A stretch of DNA of 64,000 nt. It comes from Prolixibacteraceae bacterium (GTDB lineage: Bacteria; Bacteroidota; Bacteroidia; Bacteroidales; Prolixibacteraceae). Location: assembly GCA_023229575.1 (NCBI GenBank), contig JALNYZ010000007.1:1-64000 (forward strand), written 5' to 3'. A program made the translations under genes and the position numbers. Of this stretch, positions 50,876 through 59,587 are shown one piece after another (position 1 is the first letter of the stretch; every line of letters starts with the position of its first letter). Under the pieces are notes generated by a model. The model searched no databases, was not told the origin of the DNA, and worked only from the letters and a program-made list of their open reading frames with translations.

Positions 50876-53452
50876 TTACTTCGGAAGTCCCGACGGCGGC
50901 GCATCTGCCTCGCCCGCGCCCCATTGTTTGTTGGGTAGCTCTCCCATCTGAAGTTCAAGTACGGCTCCATTCACTAGCTCTGCATGGGTAAACCAAGGTT
51001 TGTTGAGTGGTTGGCCGTTGAGTCTGGCACTTTGAATGTACTTGTTTTTGACGGAACAGCCTGGCGCCTTGATGGTGAATGTTTTGCCATTCTCAAGGGA
51101 TATTTTTACCTCCTCGAAGAGGGGAGAGCCAATGTTGTAAATTGGAATTCCCGGTGTAGCCGGATAAAAACCCATGGAGGAGAAGACAACAAAGGCAGTC
51201 ATTCCTCCGCCATCTTCGTCACCCGGGATGCCAAAAATATTGTCCTTGAACCAAACATCCAGCAGGAAGCGAATTCGTTTTTGTGTCTTCCAGGGTTCAC
51301 CTGAATAGTTGTAGAGGTAGGGGATGAAGAAGCTGGGTTCGTTGCCCATCGAATATTGCCCAACCATACCGGTTGCATCGGCAAATTTGGCCCAAAAGGC
51401 AAATTTGCTTCGGCCAAGTGGTTCGCGGAAGAGCTGATCGAGGGAGGCATTGAATCCTATCCGGCCACCCATCATTCCGATGAGCCCCTGTAGATCGTGC
51501 TGGGCCTGCCAGGCATAGGTATAACCGTTGTTTTCGTCATAATAATCACGCCCGCCGGGACCACCGTCAAATTTCGGATCGATCTCGATCCAGTTTCCGG
51601 CAGAATCTTTCGGCCACATTAACTTCTTATCCGGACGGTAGAGGTTGCGGTAGTTGAGCGATTGCTTCCGATAATAGGCTGCCTCATCCGGATGGTTCAG
51701 TTCGCCAGCCATTTCGGAGAGCGCCCAGTCATCGTAACTATGGGCCAGGGTGATGGCAACGCTTTCCCGGCGTTCAAAATCATGAACCAACTTAACTGTC
51801 TCAGTCTGGCCTGGCCACAAGGCAGGATAGTACCCTTTATCACGGTAGAAACTATCGAGGATGCATTTCGGCCCGTTTCGCCAGGGAAGCATCGTGGCCT
51901 GTGCTGCATTTTTCAGCATCCCGTCATATGCTTTGGGAGCGTCATAATTGCGGACACCTTTGCGGTATCCATCCAGAAGGGCCACCGTCGAATGAAAGCC
52001 GTTCATGGCCGGATCATCCTGGTAAAGCAGCGGAAACTGAGGCAGCCAGCCTCCCTGTTCGTACATCGTTACATAGGATTGCAACATATCTCCTTCGAGT
52101 TTCGGATGCAGGATCGAACGCAGCGGATGCATGGCAAGGTAGGTGTCCCAAATCCAGTCGTCCACATAAAAATCGCGGGTGGTTGGGTGTATTTTGTGGT
52201 CGTAAGCGCTAAAGTATTGACCGTGCTCGTTGATGTTGATCATCCTTTCGTATTGCCTGTACAGGGAGGTGTAGAAAGTGCGACGCTGGGCTTCGGTGCC
52301 TCCCTTGACCTTAATTTGGTCCATTACGGCAGTCCATTTTTGCTCGGCGCTTTTTTTGATTCCGTTAAAATCCCATGCAGGAATCTCTGCCGCCAGATTG
52401 GCTTTGGCCTGTTGGATGCTGATAAAGGAGATGGCGTATTTCAGCACCACTTCCGAAGGTGAATTGGATTCAAAGCGAATCCATGCACCTGCTTTAACAG
52501 AAGATTTGCCACTTTTTGGATCAGAAACCTGAAGGCTCAACTTTCCGGCCTGACCGGCCTGATTGACTTCACCATAAACATAGGCCTTCATCCCCATAAA
52601 TTCTTCAACTCCGGAAAAGCTATTCCCCGTTTCCCCGTTTCCCCGTTTCCCCGTATCTCCGTTTCTCCGTTTCCCCGTTTCCCCGTTTCCCCATTTCTCC
52701 GTTTCCCTGTTTCCCTGTTTCCCCGTTTCTCCGTTTCCCCGTTTCCCCGTTTCCCCGTTTCCAATTTTCCAATTTCCCTGATTGACAATCCTTAAAGCCA
52801 AAAACTTCTCTCCCTTACCAGGAAAGCTAAACCTGAAAATACCGCATTTGGCTCCGGGAGAAAATTCTGTTTTGATGTTGTTATCAATGAAATAGGTAGC
52901 GTAGTAAAATGGGCGGGTTATCTCCAGATCGTGATCATAAGTTTGCCTTTTTTTCCAGGTTTCGGCCTTTGGCTCCCCCAGATACGGCATGACTCCAAAC
53001 AATTCCCCTTTGCGGTGGGATGAGATGGTAAGTGGAAAAAAACTGATCTGATCGTCTAAATAATCGGCGCGGACCGGATAAAAACGTACCAGCTGATTGG
53101 GCAGATGCACCGTTGGACGAGTGGGCTGCAGGAGGATACCTACATTGCCAATGGTGGGGTCGACCGTTTCAAGATTGGTGCGGGTTTGGGCGCTGGTGAT
53201 CAGAAGAAACGAGAAGAGGGATAAGAGAAGAAGGAGGGGGCGAAGGAGGGAGGGGGTGAAGGGGCGAATGCTGTGATGAAACGGGGAAACGGAGAAACGG
53301 GGAAACGGAGAAACGGAGAAACGGAGAAGATCAGTGAATTTGAAAATGGTTGCTTGTCGAAGTTCATTGACTTGACTGTTAGTATTCTCAGAGCGATTCC
53401 TGTGTGTTGATGCTCTTCCTACAAGCAGAAAAGGTAATTGGTTATTGTTCAT
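50876..53452 (-). CDS. GH92 family alpha-mannosidase-like, with repeat-coded parts
   Basis: 858 residues. The GH92 core is clear from ETVDPTIGNVGILLQPTRPT (about 94) to GIPGDEDGGGMTAFVVFSSM (about 762) and the HSYDDWALSEMAGE segment. The family contains calcium-dependent exo-alpha-mannosidases; export is likely. Two parts are not family-like: the first 84 residues before a hydrophobic LLRPLLLLLSLFSFLLITSAQ signal-like stretch, and a run of about 50 residues with repeated GNGETGKR (about residues 230-277). Both are coded by dispersed repeats. The real start is uncertain: no internal ATG precedes the signal-like segment. Confidence 0.85.
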   Translation of the reverse strand: MNNNQLPFLLVGRASTHRNRSENTNSQVNELRQATIFKFTDLLRFSVSPFPRFSVSPFHHSIRPFTPSLLRPLLLLLSLFSFLLITSAQTRTNLETVDPTIGNVGILLQPTRPTVHLPNQLVRFYPVRADYLDDQISFFPLTISSHRKGELFGVMPYLGEPKAETWKKRQTYDHDLEITRPFYYATYFIDNNIKTEFSPGAKCGIFRFSFPGKGEKFLALRIVNQGNWKIGNGETGKRGNGETGKQGNRETEKWGNGETGKRRNGDTGKRGNGETGNSFSGVEEFMGMKAYVYGEVNQAGQAGKLSLQVSDPKSGKSSVKAGAWIRFESNSPSEVVLKYAISFISIQQAKANLAAEIPAWDFNGIKKSAEQKWTAVMDQIKVKGGTEAQRRTFYTSLYRQYERMININEHGQYFSAYDHKIHPTTRDFYVDDWIWDTYLAMHPLRSILHPKLEGDMLQSYVTMYEQGGWLPQFPLLYQDDPAMNGFHSTVALLDGYRKGVRNYDAPKAYDGMLKNAAQATMLPWRNGPKCILDSFYRDKGYYPALWPGQTETVKLVHDFERRESVAITLAHSYDDWALSEMAGELNHPDEAAYYRKQSLNYRNLYRPDKKLMWPKDSAGNWIEIDPKFDGGPGGRDYYDENNGYTYAWQAQHDLQGLIGMMGGRIGFNASLDQLFREPLGRSKFAFWAKFADATGMVGQYSMGNEPSFFIPYLYNYSGEPWKTQKRIRFLLDVWFKDNIFGIPGDEDGGGMTAFVVFSSMGFYPATPGIPIYNIGSPLFEEVKISLENGKTFTIKAPGCSVKNKYIQSARLNGQPLNKPWFTHAELVNGAVLELQMGELPNKQWGAGEADAPPSGLPK
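52625..52766. repeat. 9-bp minisatellite within the GH92 gene
   Basis: About 15 copies of CGTTTCCCC or CGTTTCTCC in tandem. A period of nine keeps the reading frame for any copy number and yields Gly-Asn-Gly/Glu-Thr-Gly/Lys-Arg triplets. Outside genes the same unit occurs at 49946, 50079, 53281-53330, 53522-53638, 56888 and 57989-58040. Confidence 0.88.
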
Positions 53453-53861
53453 AGATTTGTAAATAGTGTATATAGTAGTGTCTTCAATTATGAATTCTGG
53501 CTCGTATATTAGAATTTTAGTTCTCCGTTTTCCTGCTTCTCCGTTTCTCCGTTTCTCCGTTTCCTTGCTTCTCCGTTTCTCCGTTTCCTTGCTTCTCCGT
53601 TTCCTTGCTTCTCCGTTTCCCAGATTCCCCGTTTCTTTCCCTCATTTCTTCGCTGCAAATGTAACTCGATTTGGGTAGAAAATCAATTCGAAAAAGATAC
53701 CGTTTGCGATAACGGGATGAAAAAAGATGTTTATTTTAGCAAAATATATCCATTAAATACTGCATAATAGGGAAAAATCCCGGTAATCCTGGTGTGCTTT
53801 ACTAATTGGCTAATAATCAGCTTTCCCAATTTGTAATTTGTAATTTTATTTAACTATTCAT
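53453..53861. other. Divergent intergenic region with 9-bp repeat array
   Basis: This 409-bp gap separates GH92 (minus) and DUF1080 (plus). TTCTCCGTTTCTCCGTTTCC with CTTGCTTCTCCG variants fills 53522-53638. Promoters for both genes should be here. The AT-rich 53730-53861 part ends TTATTTAACTATTCATATG, and a similar ATTTAACTATGG precedes the gene at 55465. No -7/-33 pair was convincing. Confidence 0.6.
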
Positions 53862-55232
53862 ATGAAGAAAATAATCTTTTTGTTGATGCTGCCCCTTTGC
53901 GTGTCAGGTGCGTTTGCTGCTAAATCAGGATGGGTCAATCTGTTTAATGGGAAAAACCTGGACGGATGGAAAGTTGTGAACGGTAATGCAGATTACAAAA
54001 TTGTTGATGGTGAGATTGTGGGAACGAGTGTCTGCAACAGTCCAAACAGTTTTTTGGCCACAACCGCCAACTATGGTGATTTTATCCTTGAATACGAAAT
54101 GAAGATGGACCGCGGACTCAACTCCGGCGTTCAGATCAGGAGCATCATCGATCCTGCGGTCATGAATGGCAGGGTGCATGGATATCAGGTTGAGTGCGAT
54201 GATTCTGAACGTGCATGGTCTGCGGGGATTTACGATGAGGCTCGACGGGGTTGGCTCTACCCGATGGCGTACAACCAGGCTGCAAAAAAATCATATAAAA
54301 ATGGTGAATGGAATAGTTACCGGGTCGAGTGTGTTGGTAATAACATTCGCACCTGGCTCAATGGCGTACCATGTGCCAATCTTGTCGATGACATGACGGC
54401 ATCAGGTCTGATTGCGCTTCAGGTCCATGCCATCGGAGATAGAAAAGAGGATGAGGGTAAAACCATCTGCTGGAGAAATATCCGGATAAAGACCGGGAAA
54501 CTGGCCGCTGAACAGAAGAACACCGATGCCCCCGAGGTCAGCTATCTGAGCAACACCCTTACCAAAGCCCAGCAAAAAGAGGGCTGGAAATTGTTATGGG
54601 ATGGCAGGAGTATGAATGGATGGCTCAATGCAAGAGATGGTAAAATTCCCACAAAAGGATGGACCATCCTTGATAACGAAGTCGTCGCCAATTTGAAGGA
54701 GAACAAAGGTGGAGGTGATATTGTAACCGAAAAGGGTTATGAAAACTTCATCCTTGAGGTTGATTTTAAATTTACCCAGGGAGCCAATGGCGGGATCAAA
54801 TATTTTATCCAGCCTGATCCCAATGGAGTTGGATATTCAACTATCGGATGTGAGTACCAAATTCTGGACGACAAATTACACCCGGATGCAAAACTTGGAA
54901 TCAACGGCAACCGGACACTTGCCTCTTTGTATGACCTGATCCCTGCCAACTCCCAAAAATTTGATCCTGCCCAATCCGTTAAACGGAGCAATGGTGTGAA
55001 CCAATGGGAACGCGCCCGTATCGAAGTTAGGGGACAAAAGGTCGCCCATTTCCTGAACGGTGTTAAGATTGTGGAATATATCCGGGGTACGCCCGAATGG
55101 AAGGCTTTGGTGGCAACAAGCAAATTTAAGAAGTTTGCGGGCTTCGGCGAATTTGCCATCGGGCATATCCTGCTGCAGGACCATGGGGACGAGGTGCATT
55201 ACCGCAATATCAAGATTAAAGAACTCAAATAA
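53862..55232 (+). CDS. Exported protein with two DUF1080 domains
   Basis: A 456-residue secreted protein. Signal peptide KKIIFLLMLPLCVSGAFA with cleavage near residue 20. Two concanavalin-like DUF1080 domains follow: WVNLFNGKNLDGWKVVNG (about 24-41) with GLNSGVQIRS, and WKLLWDGRSMNGWLNARDG (about 243) with GANGGIKYFI. Members of this family include 3-keto-disaccharide hydrolases. It starts a plus-strand set with a Gfo/Idh oxidoreductase and an aldose epimerase, which fits glycoside oxidation and cleavage in the periplasm. Confidence 0.9.
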   Translation: MKKIIFLLMLPLCVSGAFAAKSGWVNLFNGKNLDGWKVVNGNADYKIVDGEIVGTSVCNSPNSFLATTANYGDFILEYEMKMDRGLNSGVQIRSIIDPAVMNGRVHGYQVECDDSERAWSAGIYDEARRGWLYPMAYNQAAKKSYKNGEWNSYRVECVGNNIRTWLNGVPCANLVDDMTASGLIALQVHAIGDRKEDEGKTICWRNIRIKTGKLAAEQKNTDAPEVSYLSNTLTKAQQKEGWKLLWDGRSMNGWLNARDGKIPTKGWTILDNEVVANLKENKGGGDIVTEKGYENFILEVDFKFTQGANGGIKYFIQPDPNGVGYSTIGCEYQILDDKLHPDAKLGINGNRTLASLYDLIPANSQKFDPAQSVKRSNGVNQWERARIEVRGQKVAHFLNGVKIVEYIRGTPEWKALVATSKFKKFAGFGEFAIGHILLQDHGDEVHYRNIKIKELK

Positions 55233-55235
55233 ACA

Positions 55236-55445
55236 AGTTTGAAGGGTTTGAAAAGTTTGAAATGTTTATAAAGTTGAACTACATTGAAATCCTTATGGTA
55301 TTTTTAAATATTCACCACAATAGACACAATAGAACACATTAGAATCTATTGTGACCTATGTGTCTAATGTGGTATTTTCTCTGCAACAAGTTCAGTGACA
55401 GTTAATATTGCAAACCCTTCAAACTAAAAAAAACATTTCAAACAA
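55236..55445. repeat. Long imperfect palindrome bracketed by inverted repeats
   Basis: 55314-55373 is a 60-bp near-palindrome from ACCACAATAGACACAATAG to CTAATGTGGT. It is enclosed by AGTTTGAAGGGTTTGAAAAG (55236) and its inverse AAACCCTTCAAACT (55411). The core is related to the ACACAAAGG family. It fills the gap between DUF1080 and the Gfo/Idh gene. Confidence 0.8.
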
Positions 55446-55464
55446 TTAAAACTATTATTTAACT

Positions 55465-56820
55465 ATGGAACCAAAACAAGATTTTACCCGTCGAAACTTT
55501 ATCTCCACCTCCGCTTTGGGGAGTGTCGCTACACTGGGAGCGGCAAATTTGCTGCTTTCCTGCTCTGGTCAGGGAACGAAACCAGTCAAAGAATCCACTT
55601 CACCGGCAATGCTTGACCAGGCGCCGGATGGCAAAGTGTTGCGTGCCGGATTGGTCGGATGCGGCGGAAGGGGAACCGGCGCGGCCATTAATTTTTTCGA
55701 TGCCGGACCAAATCTTCAAATCGTAGCGCTTGGCGATGTTTTTCAGGACAAGATGAACGATTCGAGGGCACAGCTAAAAAAGCAACGAAACATTGAAGTG
55801 CCTGATGAAAAGTGTTTTGTCGGGTTTGACAGTTACCAGAAGGTAATCGATGCCGGGGTGGATATCGTACTGTTGTGCACCCCTCCCCATTTCCGTCCGG
55901 TGCATGTTGAAGCTGCCGTCAATGCCGGAAAGCACATCTTCATGGAGAAGCCATGCGCGGTCGATCCTGTTGGCGCCAGATCCATCCTGGTCTCTTCAAA
56001 GAAGGCCGAACAAATGGGATTATCGATAGTAAGCGGTACGATCCGACGGGTGCAAAAGGATTATGTTGAGACACACAGAAGGGTAGCCGCAGGTGAGATC
56101 GGAGAGATTGTCAGCGCTCATGTTATCCGCAACGGCGGTGCCCTTTGGGTGAAAAAGAGAAGACCCGGGTGGACCGACATGGAGTATATGCTTCGCAACT
56201 GGGTGAATTTTTGCTGGCTCTCGGGCGACCATATCGTCGAACAGTTTATCCACGAGGTAGATGTGATGAACTGGCATATCGGAAAGAATCCCGTGAAATG
56301 TATGGGCTGGGGTGGCCGTCAGCGGCGCGTATCAGGCGATCAGTATGATTTTTTCAGCGTCGAATATATTTACGACAATGGAATGGAGGCACATTGTGCC
56401 GCACGGCAGGTAAGCGGATGCAGCAACCTGAAGCGCGAAATCATCGTGGGGACCAAAGGATATGCCGATTGCAACGGCACGCTTTTCCATCCGGACGGTA
56501 CGGTAATGTGGAAATATCCATATCCAAAAGATGGGGATACCGATCCTACCTGGAAAGTCAAAGATCCTTACGTGCAGGAACATGTTAACCTGATAACAGC
56601 CATCCGTTCAGGAAATAGGTTCAGTGATGCGGACGCACAGGTCAATTCGACTCTCGTGACTATTATGGGAAGAATTGCAGCCTACACCGGCAAAGATGTT
56701 ACCTGGGATGAAATGTTGAACTCCGGGCTTTCACTGGGGCCAAAAATATATACTTTCGGACCCGTACCAAATATTCCGGAGGTGATTCCGGTGATTGGGA
56801 TTGAAGCAGTTCCATCCTGA
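55465..56820 (+). CDS. Tat-exported Gfo/Idh/MocA oxidoreductase
   Basis: A 451-residue protein. The N-terminus has a twin-arginine motif TRRNFISTSALG followed by a hydrophobic stretch and a lipobox-like LLLSC. The NAD(P)-binding GLVGCGGRGTGAA (about 63-75), FMEKPCAVDP (EKP motif near 152) and a C-terminal substrate domain complete the family. Exported members act on sugars with tightly bound cofactor. With DUF1080 upstream, oxidation of a sugar hydroxyl before cleavage is likely. Overall length is typical. Confidence 0.9.
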   Translation: MEPKQDFTRRNFISTSALGSVATLGAANLLLSCSGQGTKPVKESTSPAMLDQAPDGKVLRAGLVGCGGRGTGAAINFFDAGPNLQIVALGDVFQDKMNDSRAQLKKQRNIEVPDEKCFVGFDSYQKVIDAGVDIVLLCTPPHFRPVHVEAAVNAGKHIFMEKPCAVDPVGARSILVSSKKAEQMGLSIVSGTIRRVQKDYVETHRRVAAGEIGEIVSAHVIRNGGALWVKKRRPGWTDMEYMLRNWVNFCWLSGDHIVEQFIHEVDVMNWHIGKNPVKCMGWGGRQRRVSGDQYDFFSVEYIYDNGMEAHCAARQVSGCSNLKREIIVGTKGYADCNGTLFHPDGTVMWKYPYPKDGDTDPTWKVKDPYVQEHVNLITAIRSGNRFSDADAQVNSTLVTIMGRIAAYTGKDVTWDEMLNSGLSLGPKIYTFGPVPNIPEVIPVIGIEAVPS

Positions 56821-57004
56821 GAAAGGAAGCCGTAGACGGAAGGGAGGTTAGCGTTGAAAGTGGAGTATCAATGATAATATAGAACTGAAACGGGGAGACA
56901 GTGAAACGGGGAATAGGGGAAGGTGAGTGTGTTGGGTTGAAAGTGTGCGAATATCAGTACGGACACAAAGTAACCTGACAAAAAGTTGCATGGTTGTTAA
57001 ATAA

Positions 57005-57074
57005 TTAGCATATTGGCATATTAACTCATCAATAAATTACCCGATCAGCACATCAACTAATCAGCACATCAATT
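57005..57074. repeat. GCACATCA/GCATATT short-motif repeat
   Basis: TTAGCATATTGGCATATTAA then CCCGATCAGCACATCAACTA and ATCAGCACATCAATTTATG up to the start codon of the next gene. The repeat contributes the leader directly before translation. A CACAAAGTAACCTGACAAAAAG unit (56964) precedes it. Confidence 0.65.
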
Positions 57075-57075
57075 T

Positions 57076-57954
57076 ATGCTACACTACGCTAAAAACGCTA
57101 AACTCGAAATTGCAGTCCGCCAACCGGGCGCAGAACTATTCTCCATCAAATCACTGAAAACTGGACTGGAATACATGTGGGGGAGTGATCCTTCGGTGTG
57201 GAACAGTTCCGCACCTATACTGTTTCCAATTGTCGGTGGTTTAAAAGATAACGCTTACCTTTGGAACGGTGAGAAATACGAGCTCAAAAAACACGGGTTT
57301 ATCAGGGAAAACCAGGATTTGCTCTTAACAGGAATTACCTCTGATTCACTGACTTTCGGAATGGCATCCAACAAAGAGACCCTTAAAATTTATCCGTTTG
57401 AATTCGGGTTTACAATCAAGTTTATATTGGAAGATACAAAAATCAGGGTGGTGCATGAGGTTACCAATACAGGCAAATCACCGCTCTTCTTTTCTTTGGG
57501 CGGTCACCCGGGATTCAAATGCCCAAGGCATGAGAATGAAAAATACGAGGATTATTATCTTGAATTTGAATCAAAAGAGAATTCATCCACTTGGTTACTG
57601 TTCGAGGACGGAACGGTTTCCGATAAGACGGCTCCTGTTTTCAATAACTCGGATAATATTCCGCTTACCCATGAGCTGTTCAGTAAAGATGCTCTCATTT
57701 TCAAAGACCTGAAATCAAAAAAAATCACGCTTCGCAGTAAAAAATCAGTAGAGGCTTTATCCGTTGCATACGCAGACTTCCCCAACATGGGCATTTGGGC
57801 CAAGACCAATGGCGACTTTGTCTGCATCGAACCGTGGCTGGGCATTGCCGACAAGTGGGATACCGATCAGCGGCTCGAGAACAAAGAGGGAGTGATACAA
57901 CTGGTGGCAGGAGGTGTTTTCGAAGCTCAGTACATTATCGAGATACACGAGTAG
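57076..57954 (+). CDS. Aldose 1-epimerase family protein
   Basis: A 292-residue galactose-mutarotase-fold protein close to the LacX-type branch: GAELFSIKSLKTGLEYMWG (about 19-37), APILFPIVGGLKDN, KHGFIRENQDL with the His, FSLGGHPGFKC with the second His, and the Glu in FVCIEPWLGIADK. Interconverts anomers of free sugars in the cytoplasm. No signal peptide. Possibly transcribed with the two upstream genes, though 255 bp of repeats intervene. Confidence 0.9.
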   Translation: MLHYAKNAKLEIAVRQPGAELFSIKSLKTGLEYMWGSDPSVWNSSAPILFPIVGGLKDNAYLWNGEKYELKKHGFIRENQDLLLTGITSDSLTFGMASNKETLKIYPFEFGFTIKFILEDTKIRVVHEVTNTGKSPLFFSLGGHPGFKCPRHENEKYEDYYLEFESKENSSTWLLFEDGTVSDKTAPVFNNSDNIPLTHELFSKDALIFKDLKSKKITLRSKKSVEALSVAYADFPNMGIWAKTNGDFVCIEPWLGIADKWDTDQRLENKEGVIQLVAGGVFEAQYIIEIHE

Positions 57955-57959
57955 GCAAA

Positions 57960-58081
57960 AAAGTTGGAGAAGATGAGAAAATTAGAAACGATGAAACGGA
58001 GAAACGGAGAGCCTGTCACCGTTTCTCCGTTTCATCGTTTCTAAAGTGGCGTTCTCCCCCTCGCCCCTTCTCCCCCTCTTT
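57960..58081. repeat. Convergent repeat cluster with hairpin potential
   Basis: GATGAAACGGAGAAACGGAG at 57989 pairs with CTCCGTTTCATCG-type sequence at 58026. A CGCCCCTTCTCCCCC tract follows. It lies between convergent genes and could terminate both transcripts; a classical U-tract is weak (CCCCCTCTTTTTATTTTC at 58071-58087). Confidence 0.55.
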
Positions 58082-59482
58082 TTATTTTCTGGCCAGCTTC
58101 AGCGCCTCCGTGGTCGTATAATACTTCACAATCATGTTTGGCACCTCCCATTCGGGTAGCTTCCCGGCTTTGAGATATTCGAGGTACTGCTCGGTTACCT
58201 GGCTGAAATGCGCTTCATGGCCGACTTTGTAGACGGCAGGGATGTTGACTTTCCAGGTTAGTTCATCCACCTTTTCCAGGGTTAATCCCGGATGGGAACT
58301 GTTTTTCATCACAGCATTTTCCAGTGCGGCAGAAAATTCGGGAACCTTAGTGCCCGGATTGGCGTGGACATATAGTGTTGGAAGGTATTTTTCGGCCTCT
58401 CCCTGTTTGATTTCCACTGAGGCTTTTGAGCCACGAAGGATGGAGTAATGGGTATCGCCCGACCCTTCCGGTGCCTTGTATTGCCATTCGGCAGTAACTT
58501 TGGCGTGAATTCCCTTGATTTTGTACAACATTTCCCCATTGGCATATTCGTCTAATTTCCCATCTTTTACAAATTTGGAAAGGTTGTCCGGGAAGCTCTC
58601 CAGTTTGGTAACAGCTTTAAACTCATCCAAAGTCATAACCGTTGGATAGTGTCTGGCCTGAAGCATCTCGATATCCGATTTCTGCAATATCACCCCAGGG
58701 AAACAGCCCCATTGGACCAAATCTACCAGGTGGGTAGCAACATCCACCATTCCTTCCCCTTGCTGGTCCACATCGAAAAACCAACCTGGGCGAACAAGCG
58801 CAGAACCTGAAACACTTTTGTAAAAGAAGTGAACACTAAATATCTCGACGGCTGGATGTTCCTGGGATCCTGGCAAAAGCGTACCGAAAATTTCCGGCAC
58901 CTGGGAAATCTCCTTCTGCACCATGGAAGTGATCTCATGCCTCTCCGTCATGATGTCATACAATATAACACCCTTCCCTGCTGCAATTTTAAAAGACTCT
59001 TCAAGCAGTGGAAAATTTTCCGGTGTAATCACCATTGGCTTATCTGCCAGGACATTTAATCCTGCCTCTACCGATTTTTTAATATATTCTGTTTTGATCC
59101 GGTTATTGCCTGAAAGTACCACAACATTGCCATGTTGCTCGTTCAACATCTTCTGGAAATAATCCGGCCCGGTATAAATCACCTCATTCCATGCGGTTGG
59201 GTTCTCCTTTCTGGTGTTGTATCCCCCTATTCTACCGAGATGCTGGGCAAGGTCACTGCCTTCGGGAGCATAGACCCGAACCTCCGGATTAACCTGTTCG
59301 TACATCTTTTTCTGTACCAGGGCAGCATGAAAATGGCCGGGATCGAGGGTGATCAGCCGTACTTCACCTTTTGCCCCGGTAAAGGCCATTGATCCTGCTT
59401 GTTGAATATTCTTTTTCCCATTGCCGCAGGAAGAGAGCAATGCCAGTATTACCAAGCCCATTTGAATTGTTTTGGTTGTCAT
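58082..59482 (-). CDS. Lipoprotein of the Gfo/Idh-like putative oxidoreductase group
   Basis: A 466-residue protein with lipobox LLSSC (Cys near 19). The remainder has a degenerate Gfo/Idh N-terminal domain (GEVRLITLDPGHFHAALVQ, VVVLSGNNRIK, ADKPMVITPENF with the KP motif) and a C-terminal putative oxidoreductase domain (VDVATHLVDLVQWGCFPG). It faces the periplasm. It lacks a perfect GxGxxG loop, so catalysis is uncertain. It belongs with the sugar-processing genes on the minus strand. Confidence 0.85.
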   Translation of the reverse strand: MTTKTIQMGLVILALLSSCGNGKKNIQQAGSMAFTGAKGEVRLITLDPGHFHAALVQKKMYEQVNPEVRVYAPEGSDLAQHLGRIGGYNTRKENPTAWNEVIYTGPDYFQKMLNEQHGNVVVLSGNNRIKTEYIKKSVEAGLNVLADKPMVITPENFPLLEESFKIAAGKGVILYDIMTERHEITSMVQKEISQVPEIFGTLLPGSQEHPAVEIFSVHFFYKSVSGSALVRPGWFFDVDQQGEGMVDVATHLVDLVQWGCFPGVILQKSDIEMLQARHYPTVMTLDEFKAVTKLESFPDNLSKFVKDGKLDEYANGEMLYKIKGIHAKVTAEWQYKAPEGSGDTHYSILRGSKASVEIKQGEAEKYLPTLYVHANPGTKVPEFSAALENAVMKNSSHPGLTLEKVDELTWKVNIPAVYKVGHEAHFSQVTEQYLEYLKAGKLPEWEVPNMIVKYYTTTEALKLARK

Positions 59483-59587
59483 TCTGTTAATTTATAAAAA
59501 GTGACTAATGTGACTAAAGTGAACTAAAGTTAATAAAGCTAAAAAAAGCTAAAAAAAGCTTTTGGTCCTCGATCCAATTTCCCCCCA

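Noticed and set aside
51662..52462. Long plus-strand open frame opposite the GH92 gene
   Set aside because: It is an antisense shadow: GH92 motifs on the minus strand are unambiguous and the plus frame has no recognisable domain.
52588..52788. Repetitive GNGETGKR frame as a separate small gene
   Set aside because: It is the internal repeat tract of GH92 in the same frame, not a separate gene.
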